A stretch of DNA of 64,000 nt from Priestia filamentosa (lineage in GTDB: Bacteria; Bacillota; Bacilli; Bacillales; Bacillaceae_H), in assembly GCF_900177535.1 (NCBI RefSeq), contig NZ_FXAJ01000002.1, forward strand, positions 620,001 through 684,000, read 5' to 3'. Shown in pieces: positions 1 to 9,209 of the stretch. Each line of letters begins with the position of its first letter. Position 1 is the stretch's first letter. Below the pieces are notes generated by a model, which did not search any database, was not told the DNA's origin, and saw nothing but the letters and a program-made list of their open reading frames with translations. Both the position numbers and the translations under genes were made by a program.

Positions 1-2
1 AT

Positions 3-35
3 AAAAGGGCGCCATTCAAAAGGCTCCCTTTTTGT
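3..35 (+). terminator. terminator of an upstream gene
   Basis: A GGG-CGCC / GGC-TCCC hairpin is followed by TTTTTG. It probably ends a gene lying to the left of the window. Confidence 0.55.
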
Positions 36-129
36 ATTGGGTCATTCTCTTAAATATGAGATATAATAGACTCAAGGTGGATCAAATTTAACGGATAATC
101 TACAAATTGAAGGTGAAAAGGGGATTTAA

Positions 130-999
130 ATGAGTTTAGATAATCCAAAAACAACAATTAATAAAATCGTTGATATTAAAGATTCTTTACCAAAAAAACA
201 AAGACAACTATGCGATTATATTCTAAAAAATACTCAGTCAATAGGGCTCATAACAGTTAAAGAGCTTGCCACTAATGCTGAAGTTGGAATTTCAACTGTG
301 ATGCGTACGATAAGTTCCTTAGGATATGAGAATTTTAATGACTTCCGCAAAGATATCTATGATGAATCGTTTCCTTCCAACTCAAGATGGGCATTGAAGA
401 AGTCCATTACAGAAATTCCAAAAGAAGAGGGGCGAGCTCCAACTGTAATCCAAGTTTGGAAAGAATCCGTTAATTTATTAAACAAATCATTAGACGCGGA
501 TTTAATGGAAAACTTTGAAATAGCAATTAATTTCATCGAAAAATCAAGTCATATCAATATTTTGGGATCTCGACCTTACAAAGCCACTGCCCTATATTTT
601 GAACAGTTGCTTGGAGAATTCTATTCTAAAATAAGACAATTAAGCCACGATACAGAAGTAGTTTATGATAGGATTTTACAATTTGAAAAAGAGGAAGTGT
701 TAGTGGTTTTTGCATTTGAACCATACACTAATCGAATTATTGAGGCAGTTAAGCTTGCTTATGAACTAGGAAATAAAATTATATTAATAACAGACTATAT
801 CTCATGCCCAGTTATTTCATATGCGTCCGTAACACTGAAAGTAGAAATTAATAAAGAACAATTTTCAATCGTCCCTATTATCGCGTTGATAGAGGCATTG
901 GTCATTGAGATTGGTAAACGGTCATCAGAAGAATCAATTAAAAGGTTGAAAAGACTTGAAAAAACACTGATAGAAAAGGATGTAATCTTTTCTTATTAA
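130..999 (+). CDS. MurR/RpiR family transcriptional regulator
   Basis: A 289-residue regulator. The N-terminal RpiR-type helix-turn-helix is at about residues 8-80 (LATNAEVGISTVMRTISSLGY, with the ISTVMR recognition helix). A C-terminal SIS sugar-phosphate-binding domain spans about 125-265 (INILGSRPYKATALYFEQLL; later VVFAFEPYTNRIIEAVKLA). Family members sense phosphosugars and usually repress a neighbouring sugar operon, but no sugar gene lies next to it here, so its target is unknown. The following stretch is decayed, so the regulated gene may have been lost. The ATG is preceded by an AAAAGGGG ribosome site. Confidence 0.85.
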   Translation: MSLDNPKTTINKIVDIKDSLPKKQRQLCDYILKNTQSIGLITVKELATNAEVGISTVMRTISSLGYENFNDFRKDIYDESFPSNSRWALKKSITEIPKEEGRAPTVIQVWKESVNLLNKSLDADLMENFEIAINFIEKSSHINILGSRPYKATALYFEQLLGEFYSKIRQLSHDTEVVYDRILQFEKEEVLVVFAFEPYTNRIIEAVKLAYELGNKIILITDYISCPVISYASVTLKVEINKEQFSIVPIIALIEALVIEIGKRSSEESIKRLKRLEKTLIEKDVIFSY

Positions 1000-1021
1000 A
1001 TTCAAAAAGAGTTATCAAAGG

Positions 1022-1174
1022 GTGACTTCCTTTGAATTTAAAACAAAGCCAGGTGATATTTATGACTTTAATGTCGATTGAGGTGGAGATCCATATTTTG
1101 CACTGTTATGGGAAAAAGCGAAGATGGTACAACCTGTGTTCGGGGATGGAAGAAGCCTTAAATTCATAATTTAA
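1022..1174 (+). pseudogene. unidentified gene remnant with an internal stop
   Basis: A single frame reads about 50 residues (GDIYDFNVD, stop, GGDPYFALLWEKAKMVQPVF). One in-frame TGA at 1070-1072 or nearby sits where TGG would restore tryptophan. No proper start is visible. I do not recognise the family. It looks like the C-terminal piece of a decayed gene ending at a hairpin terminator. Confidence 0.35.
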
Positions 1175-1180
1175 GGCTTC
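1152..1180 (+). terminator. hairpin terminator
   Basis: A perfect 12-bp stem (GAAGCCTTAAAT / ATTTAAGGCTTC) with a 5-nt loop, followed by TTATTA. It overlaps the end of the unidentified remnant. Confidence 0.5.
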
Positions 1181-1217
1181 TTATTACTATTAAGGAATAA
1201 CACCATATACTCTTCAT

Positions 1218-1484
1218 TTATATATGTATTAATTTTAAATCTCTTTTTTCTTGAGAAAAACTCTTAAGCCCGAGTGATAAATAGAGGTTTTTAGCAGCAA
1301 TATTAGTCGTAACCACCCTTAAGTAAACCTGTTCCATCTCTTCTAAGAATTTTGCTTTTTCAATACAAGTTGCTATGAGTTTCCTTCTAATACCCGTCTT
1401 TCTCATGAATGGAAAGACATACATAGCTACAATATTAGCACGATGTCTTAACTTAAGACGAAGTTCTCTTTTTAAAATTACAAC
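1218..1484 (-). pseudogene. GNAT acetyltransferase C-terminal fragment
   Basis: The reading frame gives LKLRHRANIVAMYVFPFMRKTG and continues to NIAAKNLYLSLGL. This matches the acetyl-CoA-binding loop and C-terminal part of a GNAT N-acetyltransferase. The N-terminal half is absent because a stop precedes the frame, and the first ATG lies inside the conserved beta strand. It is therefore a truncated gene. The intact glycine-loop motif would be R-x-x-G-x-G/A, but here it reads RKTGIRRKLI. Confidence 0.6.
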
Positions 1485-1686
1485 TCATTCTTTTGAATGA
1501 GAGAATGCTCCAAATGTAAATGTATCTAGAAAAGAGAGCTGATCTTTAAATTATCCATGGATGAGTCTTTTTCTTCTTCGTAAATAGATCAGAATGATTA
1601 TTCGCAATATTCGAACTTTTAGATCTGATACACTCCCGACATATTCAAAATATACAGTTGTTATAGAAAGTGTCGGAGGTATAAAA

Positions 1687-3348
1687 ATGAACAAATATTT
1701 TTCTAAAGCTATTATGGCTTTCTTTACTATAGTAATCGCTACTATAATAATCGCTTTTATTGTAAGTTCCTCATTTAGAGGAGATACAACTGAAACAACT
1801 GAATCTACAAGTAAAACAGAAGGAGTTGTTACAAAATTATTAACAGATGAAATCGAAAACCAAGAAGAAGTAGAACAAGCGTATGTAGAGGAATTAGAAA
1901 GTGGGAAGTACACGGAGGATAATATGTTGGTCATACAAGATCCTTATGGTAATTCACCATTAACAGCACTTGTATTATTCAAGACAGAAGAACCTTCAAA
2001 GGTAACTGTTGAAGTGCCTGGTCGTACGAAAAAGACAACTATTACACATACGTATGAAGAGTATAAAACAACACATGAAATTCCTGTATTAGGATTACTC
2101 GCTAATACAACAAATAAGGTCACTGTAACCGTTGAAAATGAGAATGGAAATGTAACGAAAAAAACACTCAGTATGAAAACAGAAAAATTACCTAACTATA
2201 TTGGGAATATAAATGTTGAAAAAGCTAATACAGAAAAAATGGAGCTGGGGAATAGTTCACTTACCTTCTTCGTTCCAAGTACAAAGTATCCATATGCATA
2301 TGATACATATGGAGATGTACGTTGGTATAATATAAGATACAACAGTCATGTATTCCAAGAGCTTGAAAATGGCCATATTTTATACTTAACGAAAGCAGAC
2401 AATAGTGATGATACTTATAATGAATTAGTGGAAATGGATTATCTAGGTAAGTACTATAAAATTTACGAATTAAATTCCGATAATGCGATTAATGAAGGGA
2501 AATCGGAAGAAATGACAATGGTTCATCATGATGCGATTGAACTACCGAGTGGTAATTTATTGCTAACAGTAAACGGAGATACAAATTACATTGAAGATAT
2601 TATGATTGAACTGGACCGTGAGACTGGAGAAATCGTCAAAACAATCGATTTGAAGGACCTATTACCAAGTGAATTTTATGAAGAATATGATGAAACTACA
2701 CGTGATGATGGCAAAGTTGATTGGTTTCATCAAAATGCGGTTGTTTTTGATGAATCGGACAACAGTATTATTATCTCTAGCCGCAACCAAGATTTAATAA
2801 TGAAAGTTGATTATAAAACAAGTAGGATTATATGGATTATGGCAGATGAAGAAGGCTGGCCAGATGATTATAAACAATATTTAGTGGCTGGAACAGGTGA
2901 TAGCTTCAAATATACGGCAGGTCAACACGCCCCGGTAATTTTACCAGATCAAGATAATAATGAAGATACAATTGATCTTCTTGTATATGATAATAACGTT
3001 GTGGTAACACGAGGTAACGAATCGCTTTCAAAGGAATACAGTCGTGGTGTCCAATATCGTATTAACGAAAAGAAACGTACAGCAAAAGAAATTTGGAGTT
3101 TTGGTGAAGAACTAGGTGCTGATCACTTTACCAATATTGTGGGAAGTACGCGTTTCTTGCCTCAAACAGGTAACCGTCTAGTGAACTTTGGTTACTTAGA
3201 CGAAGATACTCATAGTGCTATATTTGAAGTAAGTGAAAATGGTGAAGTCGTTTTTGAAGCAAATATTACAGATTTTCCAGCAGGTGCCCGTGCATATCGT
3301 AGCGAACGATATTCCTTATATAATAATAACTGGGAATATTCCTTATGA
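1687..3348 (+). CDS. arylsulfate sulfotransferase (ASST family), membrane-anchored
   Basis: A 553-residue enzyme expected to move sulfate from a phenolic sulfate ester to another phenol without PAPS. An N-terminal uncleaved membrane anchor (residues about 8-30) places the beta-propeller outside the cell. Catalytic residues of the family are visible: His281 (VHHDAI), His348 (WFHQNA), Arg366 (SSRNQD) and His414 (GQHAP). The 18-residue gap between His348 and Arg366 equals that in the E. coli CFT073 enzyme (H356-R374). I start at the ATG behind GGAGGT; a longer frame begins 93 bases upstream without a ribosome site. It stands alone, with no DsbA/DsbB-type partner next to it. Confidence 0.85.
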   Translation: MNKYFSKAIMAFFTIVIATIIIAFIVSSSFRGDTTETTESTSKTEGVVTKLLTDEIENQEEVEQAYVEELESGKYTEDNMLVIQDPYGNSPLTALVLFKTEEPSKVTVEVPGRTKKTTITHTYEEYKTTHEIPVLGLLANTTNKVTVTVENENGNVTKKTLSMKTEKLPNYIGNINVEKANTEKMELGNSSLTFFVPSTKYPYAYDTYGDVRWYNIRYNSHVFQELENGHILYLTKADNSDDTYNELVEMDYLGKYYKIYELNSDNAINEGKSEEMTMVHHDAIELPSGNLLLTVNGDTNYIEDIMIELDRETGEIVKTIDLKDLLPSEFYEEYDETTRDDGKVDWFHQNAVVFDESDNSIIISSRNQDLIMKVDYKTSRIIWIMADEEGWPDDYKQYLVAGTGDSFKYTAGQHAPVILPDQDNNEDTIDLLVYDNNVVVTRGNESLSKEYSRGVQYRINEKKRTAKEIWSFGEELGADHFTNIVGSTRFLPQTGNRLVNFGYLDEDTHSAIFEVSENGEVVFEANITDFPAGARAYRSERYSLYNNNWEYSL

Positions 3349-3475
3349 ATTAAAAGAATTCTTTAGACTCTGCTTCAAATATTTTTAAGAATCAAATCCA
3401 AAATGCCCGCTATCATATAAGAAATGACGGGCATATAAATCGAGGAATACTCGATACAATTTCTGTTGGCTATTA

Positions 3476-3514
3476 GCGTAAACCCTTGAATGACAATGGG
3501 TTTACGCTTTTTTT
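3476..3514 (+). terminator. rho-independent terminator
   Basis: A perfect 10-bp stem GCGTAAACCC / GGGTTTACGC is followed by eight T. It ends the sulfotransferase unit. Confidence 0.9.
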
Positions 3515-3749
3515 ATACTTTTACAAATCGGTTTAATCTAGGTATAATTCATCAACTAAGAGTAGAATGAATAAATCTACAATAGTATATACAGCTTGTT
3601 TTTATTCATAAAAAAGAAGACCGCGTATCTTCCCCTTTATCTTGGATACAATAACCTTTGACTTATAGGTTGGCGTTTTATTAATACTAAAAATCCTATA
3701 AAACTTCTATAACTAGGAAGATCCAATATTAAGATGGAGGAAGGTTATT

Positions 3750-4964
3750 ATGAAAAGCAAGGCTATTCATCCTGCGTTTCTTATTCTAGGAACCATTATT
3801 GTTCAAATGGGTCTCGGGACAATTTATACATGGAGTTTATTCAACCAGCCATTAGTTAATAAATTCGATTGGGAGCTTAGTTCCGTAGCTATAACGTTCT
3901 CTATCACGAGTTTCGCCTTAGCATTTGCTACTTTATTTGCGGGAAGGCTACAGGAAAAATGGGGAATTCGTAAATTAATTGCCTTATCTGGTTTTATTCT
4001 TGGGTTAGGGTTAATTCTTACCTCACAAGTTTCTTCGCTCCTTATGCTTTATTTGCTGGCGGGTATTGTTGTAGGTTTTGCTGATGGAACAGCCTATATT
4101 ACCTCTTTATCTAACTTAATTAAATGGTTTCCGAATCGTAAAGGGCTCATTTCTGGAGTTTCTGTATCTGCATATGGATTAGGAAGCTTAATCTTTAAAT
4201 ACATTAATACAGCTTTTATTGATCATGTAGGTATTTCTCAAACTTTCTTCTATTGGGGAATCATCGTTATGGTCATGGTAGTTGGAGGATCTTTCCTTCT
4301 AAGAGAAGCTATTATAGAGGAAACCGCTATGAATACAGAGAATACAGAGAATCCACAGAATACACAGGATAAACGAGATTATACAGTTAAAGAAATGTTA
4401 GTAACGAAAGAGGCTTACCTACTTTTCATTATGTTCTTTACAGCATGTATGAGTGGTTTATATTTGATTAGCATTGTTAAAGACATAGGTGTTCAATTAG
4501 CTGATTTAAATGTTGCTGTGGCTGCTAATGCAGTGGCTATGATTGCTATTTTTAATACAGTCGGCCGTCTTATTCTTGGTTCACTATCTGATAAGGTTAG
4601 TCGTTTGAAAGTCATTGCCTCCACTTTTTTAATTACAGCTATAGCTGTAACTATGCTGAGTTTTGTTCATTTGAATTATGGAATTTTCTTCGCTTGTGTT
4701 GCAGCCATCGCTTTTTGTTTTGGTGGAAATATTACTATATTTCCTGCTATTGTAGGAGATTTTTTCGGTTTGAAAAACCATAGTAAAAACTATGGGATTG
4801 TCTATCAAGGCTTTGGTTTAGGTGCACTTGCGGGCTCTTTCATTGCAGCATTTTTAGGAGGCTTTAAACCAACATTTATTATCATAGGGATTCTTTGCAT
4901 TCTATCTTTTATTATAGCTATACTTATCAAACTACCTAGTCGCTTAAAAGTAAAAATAAATTAG
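3750..4964 (+). CDS. MFS transporter, oxalate/formate antiporter (OFA) type
   Basis: A 404-residue, 12-helix major facilitator with a charged central loop at about residues 190-215 (ENTENPQNTQDKRD). The N-terminus GTIIVQMGLGTIYTWSLFNQPL and the motif GRLQEKWGIRK (MFS motif A region) match the OFA family. The second half has GRLILGSLSDKVSRLKV. OFA members exchange mono- and dicarboxylates, but the substrate cannot be read from sequence. The gene appears monocistronic, with an AGGAGG-type ribosome site and its own terminator downstream. Confidence 0.85.
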   Translation: MKSKAIHPAFLILGTIIVQMGLGTIYTWSLFNQPLVNKFDWELSSVAITFSITSFALAFATLFAGRLQEKWGIRKLIALSGFILGLGLILTSQVSSLLMLYLLAGIVVGFADGTAYITSLSNLIKWFPNRKGLISGVSVSAYGLGSLIFKYINTAFIDHVGISQTFFYWGIIVMVMVVGGSFLLREAIIEETAMNTENTENPQNTQDKRDYTVKEMLVTKEAYLLFIMFFTACMSGLYLISIVKDIGVQLADLNVAVAANAVAMIAIFNTVGRLILGSLSDKVSRLKVIASTFLITAIAVTMLSFVHLNYGIFFACVAAIAFCFGGNITIFPAIVGDFFGLKNHSKNYGIVYQGFGLGALAGSFIAAFLGGFKPTFIIIGILCILSFIIAILIKLPSRLKVKIN

Positions 4965-5160
4965 AGGATATAATAAAAGCTTAATAAACGTAACAACAGT
5001 GGGCAGTAGAGCTCATCACTCTATATTTGAACGCTGTATAAATAGCGAGTAACTAGACATGTTAAACTTGGAGGTCTGTTCGAGATTGTTTATTACTTTG
5101 TTAAACAAAAATACACAAATGACAAACAGTCATATGAACTGTCTCCAGCTAGCAAAAAGA

Positions 5161-5192
5161 GCACCTAATAATATAATTAGATGCTTTTTTTG
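5161..5192 (+). terminator. terminator after MFS gene
   Basis: GCACCTAAT / ATTAGATGC (one mismatch) is followed by seven T. The 200 bases between the MFS stop and this hairpin hold no supportable gene. Confidence 0.6.
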
Positions 5193-5338
5193 TTTCCCTG
5201 ATTAAAGCCGATCACACTTTCTTCATTTGTACACAGCTGACTACAAAAAGTTAAGAGCTCTTTCTATGAAAAGTTCTCAACTATTAATAATTAAAAAAGG
5301 GATAAATAACTAAAGGGATTGCAATTGAACATTTAGGA

Positions 5339-5366
5339 TTGACAACAGATTGTTTAACCCTATAAA
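5339..5366 (+). promoter_or_regulatory. sigma-A promoter of the marR-mmpL operon
   Basis: TTGACA (5339-5344), a 16-base spacer and TATAAA (5361-5366). The -10 box lies inside the first copy of a 23-base repeat, so a bound repressor would block RNA polymerase. Confidence 0.7.
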
Positions 5367-5403
5367 CTATACTTCGTAGTATTGTTTAACCCTATAAACT
5401 ATA
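5349..5403. promoter_or_regulatory. tandem operator repeats, likely MarR autoregulation site
   Basis: Two perfect 23-base copies (5349-5371 and 5381-5403), 32 bases apart start to start, or about three helical turns. Each contains the imperfect dyad GTTTAACCCTATAAAC. The first covers the -10 box and the second lies just upstream of the ribosome site. Their position suggests the adjacent MarR protein binds here. Confidence 0.65.
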
Positions 5404-5423
5404 TAGAGAAAGGGGAAGGGAAA

Positions 5424-5897
5424 TTGGCTAAAAAAAACTTATACCAAGCGGTTAAACTTTTTGAAGACGTTTTGCTTACAGGCTCTGAAGTGATTAGTAA
5501 AAAAATGGACCAAAATTTGTTTGACCATGTTTCTAAACAGCAGTTTGAGCTACTAAACACGCTCAAACTTAAAGGTCCTTCTTCACCAGGGAACTTGGCT
5601 CTTGTGCAATGCGTACATAAAAGTGCGATTTCAAATCGATTGAAAAAATTGCTAAATAAAGGCTTAGTTCAATGGGAAAATTCTGAGGCAAATGACGATA
5701 AGCGCTCAAAATTAGTAAGCATTACTCCTCAAGGTGAAAAACTTATTAGTGAAATGGATAAAGCGATTTTTGCTATTATTGAGGACATATTAAGCAACAT
5801 AGAAGATGAAAAAATCGATACATTTATCGATATTTTTACAACAGTAAAAGAAACATTGATTGCAAAAGGAGATAGTACAGATGAGACTAATCATTAA
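5424..5897 (+). CDS. MarR family transcriptional regulator
   Basis: About 157 residues with a winged helix-turn-helix in the middle (PGNLALVQCVHKSAISNRLKKLLNKGLVQW) and the wing DKRSKLVSITPQGEKL, as in MarR repressors. I chose the TTG start after AGGGGAAGGG. An upstream in-frame TTG lies inside the operator repeat and has no ribosome site. The gene overlaps the start of the RND-type transporter by 17 bases, so the two are translated together. It most likely represses this operon until a hydrophobic or toxic ligand binds. Confidence 0.85.
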   Translation: MAKKNLYQAVKLFEDVLLTGSEVISKKMDQNLFDHVSKQQFELLNTLKLKGPSSPGNLALVQCVHKSAISNRLKKLLNKGLVQWENSEANDDKRSKLVSITPQGEKLISEMDKAIFAIIEDILSNIEDEKIDTFIDIFTTVKETLIAKGDSTDETNH

Positions 5898-8535
5898 GTT
5901 TAAATGGGTAATTGCTGCTTTATTGATTGTCCTAACAGCTGTGTTGATGCTAACGGCTCCTAACTTAACAAAGCTTGCGAACGAAAAAGGGCAAACACAG
6001 CTTCCAGATGATGCAGTTTCTCAGCGAGCCGCTGAAATCTTAAAAGATGCAGGAGAAGACAATAACACGATAAGCGTTGTTGTTACGCTAGATAAAGCAT
6101 TGAATGAAAAGCATGAAAAAGATATTCAAAGCTTAATAGACAAAATGAAAGATATTAAAGGGGTGAAGTCGATTACAACTCCTTTAACAGAAGACAACGA
6201 AGTACGGGAACAGCTGATGTCAAAAGATGAAAAAACCGTACTTATTCCCGCAACTGTTGAAGGATCTGATGAAGAAGTTGAAAAAATTGCAGATGATATT
6301 TATAAAGAAACTCCAAAAAGTTTAACAACATATGTAACAGGAGCATCTCTCATTAACCAAGACTTTGCACACAGTTCTGAAGATGGACTGAAGAAAACAG
6401 AAGTCATTACAGTCTTCTTAATTTTAGGATTGCTTCTTGTTGTATTTCGTTCAATTGTGACGCCATTTGTTCCTATTTTAATTGTTGGCGTGACGTATTT
6501 AATTAGTCAGTCATTGTTGGCCATTTTAGTGCATAGTTTTGACTTCCCAATTTCTACGTTTACACAAACATTCTTAGTAGCCATCTTGTTTGGAATTGGT
6601 ACAGACTACTGTATCCTAATTCTCACTCGCTTCCGTGAAGAGCTTGCGAACGGACATGATAAAGTAGAAGCAACATTAATTGCTTACCGCACAGCAGGAC
6701 GAACATTATTTATTAGCGGGATTGCTGTTTTAATTGGTTTTGCAGCCATTGGATTTGCAAAATTTGCGATTTTCCAATCTGCTGTTGGTGTAGCCGTTGG
6801 AGTTGCTATTTTACTTCTTGTGTTATTTACGCTTTTACCATTGTTCCTCGTTACGATTGGCCCAAAACTTTTCTGGCCATCGAAAAAAGTTATTTCACAT
6901 AGTGAAAACAAGCTATGGGGATTTTTAGGGAAGCATTCTGTAAGAAGACCCTTTTTATTCTTAGTCATCACAGCGATTGTTACCGTACCGTTTATTCTCA
7001 CATATGACGAGGAAATTTCATTTGACTCAACGGCAGAAATTAGCAGCGATTATAAATCCATTAAAGGATTAAATGCTATGAGTGAAGCGATTGGAGAAGG
7101 AAAGGCATTTCCTGTTACAGTCGTCATCAAAGGTGATAAAGACTTAACAACAGCCAAAAGCATTCCATACTTAGGAAATCTAAGCAAAGAGATTGAAAAA
7201 GTAGATAATGTTGACTCAGTTATGACCATTACACAGCCAACAGGTGAGCGAATTAAAGATTTATACGTTGATTCACAGCTAGGAATTGTTTCAAATGGCC
7301 TTGGAGATACAATTAATGGTCTTAATGATGTGAAAAAAGGGTTAACCACGGTCCAAAACGGATTAAATCAAATTTCAAGTGAAACAAGCGCTTCCTCAGG
7401 AAACAGTGGAAGTTCTCTTTCACAAGCTGCGAATGGCTTAACGCAAGCAAATAAACAGCTTGAACTTGTAAGTCAAAAACTTGCTTTAACAGGAAACGTT
7501 GACGAAGCTCTTCCGCAAATTACAGCGATTAATAGACAACTTGGCACAATTGCAGAAGGTCTACAAGGAGCAAACACGCAAATTGAAGGAGCACAGCAAC
7601 AAACAAAAGCACTAAGTGAAAACTTAAGCAAACTTTCTCAAGGTGTGAAAGATGCCAATGATGGATTAACACAAATTTCCGATGGTCTTACAAAAGCAAA
7701 AGACACGTTAGGAAATATGAGCAACAGTCAAACTGTTCGTGAAACAGGCATTTATATTCCAGAAGAAACCATGCAAAATGAAGATTTCAAACAATCAATT
7801 AACACATATTCATTTGATGATGGAAAAGGTTTAAAACTAAGCGTTGTGTTAGACTCAAATCCATATTCTGAAAAAGCGATCACAACGGTAAAAGATATTG
7901 AAGAAGCGGTAGATCGCGCTGTTGTTGATACACCTTTTGAAGATGCTGAAATTGTGTATGGCGGCATTTCAAGTTCGAATGCAGACTTGAGCGATATTTC
8001 CACAACAGATCTTTCAAGAACCATGATTATTATGATGGTTGGACTTTTCGTTGTACTTACCGTTTTATTCCGTTCGATGATTATGCCTGTATATATGATT
8101 GCTTCACTGCTTGTCACATACTACACAGCGATTTCGATTTCGGAGTTTCTATTTGTAAATGTAATGGGAGAGAGTGGTATAAGCTGGGCTGTTCCATTCT
8201 TTAGCTTTGTTATTTTAATTGCATTAGGAATTGACTATTCTATTTTCTTACTTGATCGTTTCCAAGAAGAAGTAAAGGAAAGCATATCAGATGCAATGGT
8301 AATATCAATGCGTAAAATGGGATCTGTCATTATTACAGCAGCCATTATTCTAGCAGGAACGTTCGCAGCGATGATTCCATCAGGCGTTCTTACGCTTGTT
8401 CAAGTTGCAACAGTCATTATTATTGGGTTGCTTCTATACGGAATTGTCATTTTACCACTGCTTATCCCAGCAGTAACTGTTACGCTTTCTGAAGGAAACT
8501 GGTGGCCATTTCGCCGCAAGAAAAGAGAAGAATAA
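5881..8535 (+). CDS. MMPL/RND superfamily transporter (YdfJ-like)
   Basis: An 884-residue, 12-helix membrane protein made of two RND halves. Each half has one helix, a large outer domain (about 40-175 and about 375-700) and five helices with the MMPL signature, seen as LFGIGTDYCILILTRFREE and LIALGIDYSIFLLDRFQEE. The second outer loop contains a long Gln/Asn-rich coiled region (about 480-625, GLNDVKKGLTTVQNGLNQI). Members export lipids or amphiphilic drugs using the proton gradient. The ATG overlaps the end of marR and is preceded by AAGGAGAT. Co-expression with MarR suggests inducible efflux. Confidence 0.9.
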   Translation: MRLIIKFKWVIAALLIVLTAVLMLTAPNLTKLANEKGQTQLPDDAVSQRAAEILKDAGEDNNTISVVVTLDKALNEKHEKDIQSLIDKMKDIKGVKSITTPLTEDNEVREQLMSKDEKTVLIPATVEGSDEEVEKIADDIYKETPKSLTTYVTGASLINQDFAHSSEDGLKKTEVITVFLILGLLLVVFRSIVTPFVPILIVGVTYLISQSLLAILVHSFDFPISTFTQTFLVAILFGIGTDYCILILTRFREELANGHDKVEATLIAYRTAGRTLFISGIAVLIGFAAIGFAKFAIFQSAVGVAVGVAILLLVLFTLLPLFLVTIGPKLFWPSKKVISHSENKLWGFLGKHSVRRPFLFLVITAIVTVPFILTYDEEISFDSTAEISSDYKSIKGLNAMSEAIGEGKAFPVTVVIKGDKDLTTAKSIPYLGNLSKEIEKVDNVDSVMTITQPTGERIKDLYVDSQLGIVSNGLGDTINGLNDVKKGLTTVQNGLNQISSETSASSGNSGSSLSQAANGLTQANKQLELVSQKLALTGNVDEALPQITAINRQLGTIAEGLQGANTQIEGAQQQTKALSENLSKLSQGVKDANDGLTQISDGLTKAKDTLGNMSNSQTVRETGIYIPEETMQNEDFKQSINTYSFDDGKGLKLSVVLDSNPYSEKAITTVKDIEEAVDRAVVDTPFEDAEIVYGGISSSNADLSDISTTDLSRTMIIMMVGLFVVLTVLFRSMIMPVYMIASLLVTYYTAISISEFLFVNVMGESGISWAVPFFSFVILIALGIDYSIFLLDRFQEEVKESISDAMVISMRKMGSVIITAAIILAGTFAAMIPSGVLTLVQVATVIIIGLLLYGIVILPLLIPAVTVTLSEGNWWPFRRKKREE

Positions 8536-8536
8536 G

Positions 8537-8572
8537 GAAAAGAGGAGCTTTCTACTTAGAGGCTCCTTTTCT
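8537..8572 (+). terminator. terminator of the marR-mmpL operon
   Basis: AAAAGAGGAGC / GGCTCCTTTT hairpin followed by CTATTT. Confidence 0.7.
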
Positions 8573-8577
8573 ATTTA

Positions 8578-8868
8578 TTATATTTTAGGATGGGGATGGC
8601 GCGGACATCCAAATAGGTAACAATCAGTTTGAAAAGAAGGAGTGAAGTCAAGCTCGGGAAAAACAAGGGAAGCAACATTTTGCATCATATTTTCAAATTC
8701 TTTAAGGTGCTTCAATTCGCCTTTTATATATTCTTTACGATCTTCTTCTGACCAGCTTTCATCCCTATCTTCCTTAGCATCTCTAATGTCTTGTTTTTTC
8801 CCCATAATGAGGTTCTGTAATAATTCCTGAGCACGAGGCATATCGTTCATTTGAAAGAGAGCGTACAT
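8578..8868 (-). CDS. hypothetical protein, possibly N-terminally truncated
   Basis: A 96-residue charged protein (KKQDIRDAKEDRDESWSEEDRKEYIKGELKHLKEFENMM) ending FQTDCYLFGCPRHPHPKI, with a Cys-x4-Cys pair near the C-terminus. I do not recognise a family. The frame continues upstream of the first ATG through NVYFKDLHRISGF to a TAG, with no good start or ribosome site. A short ATG frame in another phase suggests a frameshift, so the gene may be damaged. No neighbour suggests a role. Confidence 0.45.
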   Translation of the reverse strand: MYALFQMNDMPRAQELLQNLIMGKKQDIRDAKEDRDESWSEEDRKEYIKGELKHLKEFENMMQNVASLVFPELDFTPSFQTDCYLFGCPRHPHPKI

Positions 8869-9010
8869 AAATCCACTAATCCGATGAAGATCTTTAAAAT
8901 AGACATTCTAACCGTCCTCATACTAAGTGACAGCTTCCTTTAATTTTAGTTTGTATTCAAAAGATGGCTCCTTTTTTAGAAAATATAAAGATATTTGAAG
9001 GAATAAGAAG

Positions 9011-9043
9011 AAAAGGTCAGAAGTTATGACTAAGACCTTTTTT
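9011..9043. terminator. hairpin terminator
   Basis: AAAAGGTC / GACCTTTTTT stem with a 15-base loop and T tract, in the gap before the membrane-protein gene. The rest of the 340-base gap shows nothing supportable. Confidence 0.55.
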
Positions 9044-9209
9044 AGTTTATCACGCTTAGGGGGGATGAAAAGGAATTTACTTGCACGATAGGAGGAACAG
9101 AAAAGACCCCTGCACTATATCATAAAGAGGTTGAGAGAAATATGTTAAAATAAGAACACTCCTAATTTTTATAAAACGCAGGGATGATGTTCAAAAAACG
9201 AGAGGAGGG

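Noticed and set aside
5280-5403. The repeated 23-base sequence as a mobile-element end or att site
   Set aside because: Only two copies, 32 bases apart, directly over a promoter; no transposase or integrase nearby. A regulator site fits better.
6684-8117. Long frames on the minus strand within the MMPL transporter gene
   Set aside because: Antisense shadows of a fully conserved membrane-protein gene, without ribosome sites.
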